Shown: piece by piece, positions 40,380 to 47,875 of the stretch | How the letters are laid out: each line of letters opens with the position of its first letter | Numbering within the stretch: position 1 is the first letter of the stretch | NCBI GenBank assembly: GCA_009377525.1 | Contig: WHTW01000049.1 | Span: 1-47,875, forward strand | Length of the DNA: 47,875 bases | From: Rhodospirillales bacterium | GTDB lineage: Bacteria; Pseudomonadota; Alphaproteobacteria; Reyranellales; Reyranellaceae | Direction of reading: 5' to 3' | Translations under genes and position numbers: made by a program | The notes under the pieces: model-generated | Databases searched by the model: none | Told to the model about the DNA's origin: nothing | Seen by the model: only the letters and a program-made list of their open reading frames with translations

Positions 40380-40973
40380 ATGCTACAGCAGCCGGCCATT
40401 GCCGAGGATAGTCCGTTGCAGCTCCTTGTGCCTTCGCTGGCGCATCTCGACGCCTACGCCGACGCGCTCCGGCGCGGCTGGTCGCCGGACAATGTCCGGT
40501 TGGAGGAAGCCGCCCGCGAGGAGCTGGAACACATCGAAGTCGATCCAGCGGCCTTCGTCGCCTTGCTCGACGACCGCGAGGCCAAGGCCGGTCCCATCAC
40601 CTTGCCCGACGGCTCGCAGGTGGCACGCCTGCCGGGCTATCGGCGCTGGATATGGGACGACGGCTTCTGCGGCTCGATCGGCTTTCGCTGGCAGCCCGGC
40701 ACGGAAGCGCTGCCGCCGCACTGCCTGGGCCATATCGGCTATGCCGTGGTGCCGTGGAAGCGCGGCCGTGGCTACGCAACGCGGGCTCTGGCAATGCTGC
40801 TGCCGGAGGCGCGCAAGGAGGGTCTCGGCTATGTCGAGCTCACCACCGACCTCGACAATGTGCCGTCGCAGAAGGTCATCACCAACAATGGCGGCGTGTT
40901 CGTGAAGCGCTTCCGCAAGGATCCGGCCTACGGCGACGTCGAGGCGCTGCTGTTTCGTATCGACCTACGCTAG
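40380..40973 (+). CDS. GNAT family N-acetyltransferase
   Basis: A 197-residue acetyltransferase. LQLLVPSLAHLDAYADALRR starts the fold, HIGYAVVPWKRGRGYATRAL holds the acetyl-CoA loop (KRGRGYAT), and LTTDLDNVPSQKVITNNGGV and FVKRF the C-terminal substrate region. The closest type is the YkkB/RimL-like branch. A later start is possible because the ATG at 40380 leaves no room for a private promoter next to the divergent HAD gene. Its stop overlaps that of the convergent tetR gene at CTAG. Confidence 0.87.
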   Translation: MLQQPAIAEDSPLQLLVPSLAHLDAYADALRRGWSPDNVRLEEAAREELEHIEVDPAAFVALLDDREAKAGPITLPDGSQVARLPGYRRWIWDDGFCGSIGFRWQPGTEALPPHCLGHIGYAVVPWKRGRGYATRALAMLLPEARKEGLGYVELTTDLDNVPSQKVITNNGGVFVKRFRKDPAYGDVEALLFRIDLR

Positions 40974-41593
40974 GGCTCGCCGCCGGCGCGGACGACGGCC
41001 TCGACCATCGCCGATAGCGCCGCCAGGCCACGGGCCTTGAGCGCGCGCGATGAATCTTTCTCGCCGAGCTGGCCTTCCAGGACCAGGGTGATGAAGCCGT
41101 GCACGGACGCCCAGGCGAAGTCGACCATGCGCTCCTTCACGTCGCCCGAAGCCTGGGGGATGACGGCTTCGACCGCCTCGCGGTGCAGGTGGTAGGCCGA
41201 CTTGGCGGCCTGGGCCAGTTCCGGTGCCTCGGAGCGGTTGGCCTCGCGGCTGAACATGAGCTGGAACAGCACCGGGTTCGCCGCGGCAAAGGCCATGTAG
41301 CCCACGCCCTGGCCGACCAGGCGGGCTGCCGCGTCGCTGCCCGAGCGGCGCGCCTCGGCCGACATCGCCGCGCTGAGCTCGTGGTAGCCGCGGGTCGCGA
41401 TCTCGGCCAGGAGGTCGTCGATCGAGGCGAAGTGATGGGCTGGTGCTGCATGGGAGACCGACGCGCGCCGGGCGCATTCGCGCAGGGTGAAGCCGCGCAC
41501 GCCCTTTTCCTCCAGCAGCTTGCGGCCTGCCGTGACCAACGCCTCGCGCAACTCGCCGTGGTGATAGGGTTTTGCCGTCTTTGCCCGCGCCAT
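40970..41593 (-). CDS. TetR/AcrR family transcriptional regulator
   Basis: A 207-residue regulator. AKPYHHGELREALVTAGRKL, then GFTLRECARRASVSHAAPAH and HFASIDDLLAEIATRGYHEL is the TetR helix-turn-helix with the WHG-type C-terminal domain. I start at ATG 41593. It is divergent from the lysE-gnat pair, and the 229-base gap has a short dyad TGGAT-N5-ATCCA at 41667-41681, so it probably controls that exporter. Ligand unknown. Confidence 0.92.
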   Translation of the reverse strand: MARAKTAKPYHHGELREALVTAGRKLLEEKGVRGFTLRECARRASVSHAAPAHHFASIDDLLAEIATRGYHELSAAMSAEARRSGSDAAARLVGQGVGYMAFAAANPVLFQLMFSREANRSEAPELAQAAKSAYHLHREAVEAVIPQASGDVKERMVDFAWASVHGFITLVLEGQLGEKDSSRALKARGLAALSAMVEAVVRAGGEP

Positions 41594-41666
41594 GGGCCAT
41601 CCCCTCACGCGCTATATCGAGTGTCAAGCGACCAAGCCGAGACTTGCCATTGTAAAGATTAGACAG

Positions 41667-41681
41667 TGGATTATCTATCCA
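41667..41681. promoter_or_regulatory. Short dyad between tetR and lysE
   Basis: TGGAT-TATCT-ATCCA lies in the most AT-rich part of the gap between the divergent regulator and exporter genes. Minus-strand and plus-strand -10/-35-like sequences (for example TTGACA-like ATTGACAAG) surround it. It is a weak candidate operator for the TetR regulator. Confidence 0.35.
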
Positions 41682-41702
41682 TTGACAAGATTTAGACCTG
41701 CC

Positions 41703-41825
41703 ATGGTGCTCGACACCCCTGCCCCGCCCAATCAGATCGTGCTCGACGGCGGCAAGGCAGCAAAGCCGGCTGACCTCCACGAATCCTTGTGGCTTTATCC
41801 GCCGGGTAACAGGAGGATTGCATGA
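41703..41825 (+). CDS. Possible 40-codon leader ORF before lysE
   Basis: A short frame beginning M-VLDTPAPPNQIVLDGG and ending LWLYPPGNRRIA stops at a TGA that overlaps the lysE ATG (ATGA). Coding character is modest and there is no strong ribosome site. It may be a coupled leader peptide or chance. The AGGAGG site for lysE lies within its last codons. Confidence 0.25.
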   Translation: MVLDTPAPPNQIVLDGGKAAKPADLHESLWLYPPGNRRIA

Positions 41826-42448
41826 CGTTCGAAAGCTGGGCCGCCTTCACCGCCGCCTCGGCGGTGCTGCTGATCATCCCCGGGCCGACCGTTCTTCTGG
41901 TCGTCTCGTATGCCCTGGGCCAAAGTTGGCGCACTGTGTTGCCGATGACCGTGGGCGTGGCGCTGGGCGACTTCACGGCCATGACCCTCTCCATGCTGGG
42001 ACTGGGCGCATTGCTCGCGGCTTCCGCCACGCTGTTCACCGTCCTGAAGTGGGTGGGCGCGGCCTACCTCGTCTATCTCGGCGTCAAGCTCTGGCGCGCC
42101 GGCGGCACGCTGGACGCGGCACCGCGCACCGACGCCGTGTCGGCCGCCAAGATGCTGGGTCATGCCTGGCTGGTGACGGCGCTCAACCCCAAGAGCATCA
42201 CCTTCTTCGTCGCCTTCCTGCCGGCGTTCCTCGATCCGCAGGCCGACTTCCTCACCCAGATGGTGGTGTTCGAGACGACGTTCCTGGTGCTGGCCTTCGC
42301 CAATGCCTTCGGCTACGCCCTGGTCGCCGCCCGCGCCCGCGGCTTCGTCGCCAATCCGCGCGCCATCGGCATCGTCAACAAGGTGGGCGGCGGACTGCTG
42401 ATCGGCGCCGGTGCCGCGATCGTCACCTTCGAGGGTTCAAGGAACTGA
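41822..42448 (+). CDS. LysE family amino-acid exporter
   Basis: A 208-residue inner-membrane exporter with six hydrophobic segments. AASAVLLIIPGPTVLLVVSY carries the IPGP motif of the LysE/RhtB superfamily, and AWLVTALNPKSITFFVAFLP the N-P-K motif. Members export amino acids or homoserine lactones. It has an AGGAGG ribosome site, is followed directly by a GNAT gene (stop and start adjoin), and is divergent from tetR. Confidence 0.94.
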   Translation: MTFESWAAFTAASAVLLIIPGPTVLLVVSYALGQSWRTVLPMTVGVALGDFTAMTLSMLGLGALLAASATLFTVLKWVGAAYLVYLGVKLWRAGGTLDAAPRTDAVSAAKMLGHAWLVTALNPKSITFFVAFLPAFLDPQADFLTQMVVFETTFLVLAFANAFGYALVAARARGFVANPRAIGIVNKVGGGLLIGAGAAIVTFEGSRN

Positions 42449-43024
42449 ATGGAGATCGTCGACTTCGGTGGCCTCGATCCGGCTTGCCATGCCGACGCGG
42501 CCAGGATCCTGCGCGACGCGTTGGCCCATCTGTCGTCGGCCTACAACGCACCCGGCGAGGCGGAAGCCGAGGTGGCGCTGCGCTGCGCGGATGGTGACTG
42601 GCTGGGCTTTGCCGCCCTGGAGGGCGAGCAACTGGCCGGCTGGATCGGCGCGATCCGGATTTATAGCCACGGCTGGGAGATCCATCCCCTGGTCGTGGCT
42701 CCGGACAACCAACGCCGCGGCATCGGCTCGGCGCTGCTGGCCGCGCTCGAGGCCCGCGCCCGCAGCGAGGGTGTGCTGACGCTCTTTCTCGGCAGCGACG
42801 ACGACTACGGCGGCACGACCCTGTTCGGCCGCGACCTCTGGCCCGATGCGGTGAGCCATGTCGCGGCGACTGAGGCGACGGCCCACGGGCATGCCCTCAC
42901 CTTCTATCGCCGGCACGGCTACAAGATCGTCGGGCTGCTGCCCGACGTGAACGGCGCCGGGCGGCCGGACATCCTGCTGGCCAAGCGGCTCGTCGAGCCT
43001 ACGACCAGCCGATCTTCTCCTTGA
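42449..43024 (+). CDS. GNAT family N-acetyltransferase
   Basis: A 191-residue acetyltransferase. HPLVVAPDNQRRGIGSALLA contains the acetyl-CoA loop NQRRGIGS. LFLGSDDDYGGTTLFGRDLW and TFYRRHGYKIVGLLPDVNGA, followed by RPDILLAKRL, resemble GNATs related to aminoglycoside 6-prime acetyltransferases. Whether it gives resistance cannot be told. It follows lysE with no gap, and its end overlaps the convergent peptidase gene by 26 bases. Confidence 0.9.
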   Translation: MEIVDFGGLDPACHADAARILRDALAHLSSAYNAPGEAEAEVALRCADGDWLGFAALEGEQLAGWIGAIRIYSHGWEIHPLVVAPDNQRRGIGSALLAALEARARSEGVLTLFLGSDDDYGGTTLFGRDLWPDAVSHVAATEATAHGHALTFYRRHGYKIVGLLPDVNGAGRPDILLAKRLVEPTTSRSSP

Positions 43025-45062
43025 GGAACGTGTAGCCCAGCGCCGAGAAGGCGGCCCGCTCCTTGTTGTCCTTGCCGTAGCCATGGCCGCCCGCGGCAGG
43101 CTCGTAGAAATAGACCTGATCGTAGCCCATGGCGCGCAGCTTGGCCGTCATCTTGCGGGTGTGACCCGGATGCACGCGATCGTCGCGGCGCGTCGTGGCG
43201 ATCAGGATCGGCGGATAGCCCTGGCCCGGCACCGCCTGATGATAGGCCGAGTAGGTCTTTAGCCACGCCCATTCCTCCGGCTTGTCGGGATCGCCGTACT
43301 CGGCCATCCAGCTCGCCCCGGCCGAAAGCTTGGAATAGCGGCGCATGTCGATCAGCGGGATGGTGCAGAACAACGCGCCGAACCGCTCAGGATAGCGCGT
43401 CAGCATGTTGGTGATCAGGATGCCGCCGTTCGAGCCGCCCTCGGCGGCGATGCGGCCCGGCCGCGTCACGCCGCGGCGCACCAGGTCGGCAGCGACGGCG
43501 GCGAAGTCGTCGTGCGTCAGCCGCTTGCCCGCGTTGCGACCGGCATCGTGCCATGGCGTGCCGAACTCGCCGCCGCCCCTGATGTTGGCGATGACGCTGG
43601 TGCCGCCGCGCTCCAGCCACAGCTTGCCGATGCTCGCATTGTAGTAGGGTCGGCTCGGCAGCCGGAAGCCGCCGTAGCCGGTGAGATGCACCGGCGCATC
43701 GCCGGTCTCGCCGGCCGGGCCGGTCTGGACATAGGGGATGCGCTCGCCGTCGACGGAGATCGCCTCGTGGCGCGTCACCACCAGGCCTTCCGGCGAGAAC
43801 GCCGGCGACGACCGCTTGAGCACGACCGGGCCCTTGCCCTCGGCAAGCAGCATCAGGGAATGCGGCGTCAACGGATCCTGCACGGTCGCGACGAGGTCCC
43901 CGTTGCTTTCCGATGCCTCGACGTCCAGCGCTGACATGTCGACCGCGCCGATCGCCGGCAGTCCGGTCAGGCCTTGTCGCGCCCAGCCATCGTCGGACGG
44001 TGTGAGGAGCTCGAACACCGGCTGCAGGTTGTCGAGGATCGACAGCACCAACCGCCCGGCGCTCCAGAAGAAGCCCTGCAGCACCCGTCGGCCGGCCGGT
44101 TCGAACAACACGGTGAAACCGCGGCTGCCGGCCACGAACGCGTCGAGCCGGATGCCGAGCAAGGTGTCGGTGGGCCAGGTCCTGCCGCCCACCGTCCAGG
44201 CCTTGCGCGGCTTGATCGCCATCCAATCGTAGTGGGTCAGCACCTGGACGTCGGTCGGCAGGTCGACCTTGACGCGGTTGTTGCCCTCGCCGTCCGCCAT
44301 CCAGAGATTGACATCGAAGAAACCGACATCCTCGACGTACCATACGAGCTTGGAAGCATGCTCGCGATCGACGGCCGCGCCGGCCGACATGCTCTTGCGC
44401 GGCACCTCGAAGACGACCGGCGCCTGCGCCGCATCGCTGCCGCGGCGCCACAGCCGCACCGTGCGCCCATAGCCCGATGTCGTGACGTCGCCGCCCCAGG
44501 CACTGCTGAGCAACAGCGTGTCGGGATCGAGCCAGCTCACCCAGCCCTTGGCTTCGGGCAGCACGAAGCCGTCCTTCACGAAAGTCCGGCTCGGCAGGTC
44601 GAACTCGCGCAGCACCACGGCATCGCTGCCGCCGCGCGAGAGACGCACGATCGCGCGATCGTGCGTGCCGGGCCGCGTCGTGGCGGCACCGCCCCAGATC
44701 CAGTCCTCGCCTTCCGCCGCGGCCAGGGCGTCGATATCGAGCAGGGTCTGCCAGTCCGGCTGGTCGAGGCGAAAGCTCTCGAGCGTGGTGCGCCGCCACA
44801 GGCCGCGCGGGTTCTTGGCGTCGATCCAGAAATTGTAGAGCCACGGTCCGCGCCGCACGACCAGGGGGATCTTGTCGGGCCGGTCGAGGATCGCCGCCAG
44901 GGTGTCGCGGTCGGCAGCGAATTGCGCCGCGCCGAAGGCTTTGAGCGTGCGATCGTTCTCGGCGTCGACCCAGGCAAGTGCGCGCTTGCCCTCTATGTCC
45001 TCGAGCCAGAGATAGGGATCGTCGTCGGGCTGATCGACAGTCGGCCTGGCATCGAATGACAC
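42999..45062 (-). CDS. Prolyl oligopeptidase family serine peptidase
   Basis: A 687-residue S9A-type peptidase. An N-terminal DDPYLWLEDIEGKRALAWVD motif precedes a seven-bladed propeller. The C-terminal alpha/beta hydrolase has EGGSNGGILITNMLTRYPER (catalytic serine), RRDDRVHPGHTRKM (aspartate) and GGHGYGKDNKERA (histidine). No signal peptide is seen, so it acts in the cytosol on short peptides or esters. The start is GTG 45062, with CCGGAG upstream. It lies 23 bases after lysR on the same strand. Confidence 0.92.
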   Translation of the reverse strand: MSFDARPTVDQPDDDPYLWLEDIEGKRALAWVDAENDRTLKAFGAAQFAADRDTLAAILDRPDKIPLVVRRGPWLYNFWIDAKNPRGLWRRTTLESFRLDQPDWQTLLDIDALAAAEGEDWIWGGAATTRPGTHDRAIVRLSRGGSDAVVLREFDLPSRTFVKDGFVLPEAKGWVSWLDPDTLLLSSAWGGDVTTSGYGRTVRLWRRGSDAAQAPVVFEVPRKSMSAGAAVDREHASKLVWYVEDVGFFDVNLWMADGEGNNRVKVDLPTDVQVLTHYDWMAIKPRKAWTVGGRTWPTDTLLGIRLDAFVAGSRGFTVLFEPAGRRVLQGFFWSAGRLVLSILDNLQPVFELLTPSDDGWARQGLTGLPAIGAVDMSALDVEASESNGDLVATVQDPLTPHSLMLLAEGKGPVVLKRSSPAFSPEGLVVTRHEAISVDGERIPYVQTGPAGETGDAPVHLTGYGGFRLPSRPYYNASIGKLWLERGGTSVIANIRGGGEFGTPWHDAGRNAGKRLTHDDFAAVAADLVRRGVTRPGRIAAEGGSNGGILITNMLTRYPERFGALFCTIPLIDMRRYSKLSAGASWMAEYGDPDKPEEWAWLKTYSAYHQAVPGQGYPPILIATTRRDDRVHPGHTRKMTAKLRAMGYDQVYFYEPAAGGHGYGKDNKERAAFSALGYTFLKEKIGWS

Positions 45063-45085
45063 GCGACAAAACTCCGGGTGAACTT

Positions 45086-46033
45086 TTAAGGTCGCGCAGT
45101 CTTGCCGATGCGGGCGGTCTTGCCCAGCGCCTCGACGAGCTGCGCGCGCAGCCAACGATTGGCTGGATCGTCGTGGACCCGGTCGTGCCAATAGAGGAAG
45201 AGATCGAGCGTCGGCATCCGGAGCGGCATGGGCAGCGCCCGCACCGCCGGCGATCCTGCCGCCAGCAGCAGCGGCGCGTAGCGCGCCGGCATGGTGAGCA
45301 CGAGATCGCTCTCCGCCACCACCCGGAAGGCCGCGAGATAGTTGCGGCAGCGCAGGCTGACGTGGCGGCGCTGGCCGTGCTGGCCAAGCTCGATGTCCTC
45401 GGCGCCCGGGCCGCGACGGCGCGACGTCACCATGACGTGCTTCTCGGAAAGGTACGTTGCCAGGGTGAAGCCCGGCCGCACCCGGGGGTGGGCCTTGCGG
45501 GCTGCGACCACGAAGCGGTCGGCGCTCACGCGCTGGCGATGGATCCGCTCCGACAGGGGCAAGGCGACATCGAGCGCGGCATCGAGCGTGCCATCGGCCA
45601 GGCCGGTCTCGAGGCCACGGCGGCGGACCTGCACCGTGCGCAGGTCGATCCCCGGTGCTTCGCGTGAGAGACGGCGCATCATCCGTGGCAGGATCAGCAC
45701 CTCCATCGGATCGCGCATCGAGACCGTGAAGCCCGCCTTGGCGCGCGCCGGATCGAAGCTCTCGCCCTTCTCGATCAGTTCGCCGAGGTCGTGCAGCGAC
45801 TGGCGCAGCGGCTCGACCAGGCGCTTGGTGAGCGACGTCGGCGCGAGGTTGCGGCCCTCGCGGACGAACAGCGGGTCGTCGAACAGATCGCGCAGCCGCG
45901 CCAGCGCATGGCTCACCGCGGGCTGCGTGAGGTTGAGCCGCGCCGCCGCCCGGCTGACGCCGCCCTCGGCGACGATCGCGTCGAGGACGACCAGGAGATT
46001 GAGGTCGATGCGCGACAGATTAGTCATGTGCAT
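45086..46033 (-). CDS. LysR family transcriptional regulator, NodD/PcpR-like
   Basis: A 315-residue activator. LSRIDLNLLVVLDAIVAEGG, then VSRAAARLNLTQPAVSHALA and RLRDLFDDPLFVREG is the LysR winged helix of the NodD/NahR/PcpR-like branch. A periplasmic-binding-like sensor domain follows. Start choices are ATG 46033 or 46027. It is divergent from the acyl-CoA dehydrogenase with a 79-base gap, so it probably controls that gene; the inducer is unknown. Confidence 0.93.
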   Translation of the reverse strand: MHMTNLSRIDLNLLVVLDAIVAEGGVSRAAARLNLTQPAVSHALARLRDLFDDPLFVREGRNLAPTSLTKRLVEPLRQSLHDLGELIEKGESFDPARAKAGFTVSMRDPMEVLILPRMMRRLSREAPGIDLRTVQVRRRGLETGLADGTLDAALDVALPLSERIHRQRVSADRFVVAARKAHPRVRPGFTLATYLSEKHVMVTSRRRGPGAEDIELGQHGQRRHVSLRCRNYLAAFRVVAESDLVLTMPARYAPLLLAAGSPAVRALPMPLRMPTLDLFLYWHDRVHDDPANRWLRAQLVEALGKTARIGKTARP

Positions 46034-46112
46034 GAGATACCATGAAATCTATTCAATTTCCTGATGCGTCGCGAGGCCTTAGGGATGCCCTCGCAACATC
46101 AGGAGGCACGCC

Positions 46113-47318
<1,206 letters not shown>

Positions 47319-47410
47319 CAGCACTGCTTGCACCGGAGGTCACAGCCTCGGTCAAGACGCCAGCACGAATATCGGACAGGATCGCTCCTCCCCTTCGACC
47401 AGGAGCGATC

Positions 47411-47779
47411 ATGGCCACGACCAATACCGACAACGACCGCCGCATCGACTATGTCGAATTCGACGTGGCCGACGTGGCGCGCGCCAAGACATTCTATGGC
47501 GACGTCTTCGGCTGGACGTTCAAGGACTACGGTCCGGGTTATTGCGAGTTCCGCGACGGCCGGCTGACGGGCGGCTTTGCGGGCACGGGCAAGGCGCGCG
47601 GTGCCGGCGGTCCGCTGGTCATCCTCTATGCCAACAACCTTTTGGACATCCAGCGCCGCATCGAGGCGGCTGGCGGGCGCATTGTCAAAGCGGCCTACGA
47701 TTTCCCCGGAGGCCGCCGATTCCACTTCGCCGATCCGGAGGGATACGAACTCGCTGTCTGGACGGCGCGGTCCGACTAG
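47411..47779 (+). CDS. VOC (glyoxalase/bleomycin-resistance fold) family protein
   Basis: A 122-residue single-domain protein. RIDYVEFDVADVARAKTFYG, then DVFGWTFKDYGPGYCEFRDG is the VOC opening. GPLVILYANNLLDIQRRIEA and FPGGRRFHFADPEGYELAVW form the second module with the terminal metal-site glutamate. Roles range from glyoxalase to dioxygenase to antibiotic binding; none can be assigned. The ATG follows AGGAGCGATC. The last 96 bases of the window after it show no gene. Confidence 0.9.
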   Translation: MATTNTDNDRRIDYVEFDVADVARAKTFYGDVFGWTFKDYGPGYCEFRDGRLTGGFAGTGKARGAGGPLVILYANNLLDIQRRIEAAGGRIVKAAYDFPGGRRFHFADPEGYELAVWTARSD

Positions 47780-47875
47780 TAGCTCGTCACAGTGGTTTTG
47801 ATGGTTGGGTGCCGCTTGCGCCGGCGCGCGCAGCCGCCTCTCGGCTTTGCCGGAGGGGTGCATGCACTGCCGTCG

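Overview
This is a high-GC chromosomal window that looks alphaproteobacterial. The order pcm-tolC-popZ(DUF2497)-valS, the Bug-type solute receptor, the class 2 pyrD and the abundance of CoA-transferase, acyl-CoA dehydrogenase and GNAT genes suggest Rhodospirillales or Hyphomicrobiales, perhaps a Reyranella-like soil or water bacterium. That placement is inference from gene content. About 55 protein genes, two tRNAs and several families of intergenic palindromes were found. No CRISPR array, prophage or rRNA was seen.

Layout. 1-740: end of an IS630-family element next to a composite palindrome. 746-2613: SDR and pyrD. 2669-6024 (minus): Rieske oxygenase, Bug receptor and an AhpD-like protein whose second active-site cysteine codon is UGA. 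6092-9722 (plus): EamA transporter, family III CoA transferase and an atypical thiolase; together with the minus genes this looks like a catabolic block. 9743-10378: HigBA-type toxin-antitoxin pair with a perfect 18-bp operator and a frameshifted toxin. 10413-12187: PhyH-type dioxygenase and two GNATs. 12184-17837: valS, popZ, tolC and pcm, with strong hairpins before valS. 17961-18235: tRNA-Cys and tRNA-Asn. 18298-23044: livFGMHK-type ABC importer. 23243-27085: NUDIX, cysK, kynU and ribokinase. 26986-28253: a LodB-like flavoprotein preceded by a 36-codon remnant of a LodA-like gene. 28556-31969: alaX, sulfurtransferase, GNAT and a cystathionine beta-lyase-type enzyme. 31995-35181: DUF952, a Zur-like Fur protein, hisI, a lipoprotein and a Fsr-like MFS pump. 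35252-38420: M81/MlrC peptidase, a broken small lipoprotein gene, a 3-hydroxyisobutyrate dehydrogenase relative and a cupin. 38414-43024: two TetR regulators, a membrane protein, HAD, GNATs and a LysE exporter. 42999-47779: prolyl oligopeptidase, LysR, acyl-CoA dehydrogenase and a VOC protein.

The strongest unusual signal is the AhpD-like gene at 4957-6024. The AhpD catalytic spacing Glu-Cys-x-x-[UGA]-x-x-x-His is kept exactly, the frame stays open for 118 codons after the UGA, and a hairpin with a GGG apical loop lies 25 nt downstream, as expected for a bacterial SECIS element. It is probably a selenoprotein that standard gene calling would split in two. Other notable points are the lodA deletion remnant beside an intact lodB, a set of nested intergenic palindromes sharing a TCATGAT loop and TCTTCT/GGAAGA ends, and two homopolymer-associated frameshifts (IS630 transposase and HigB toxin).
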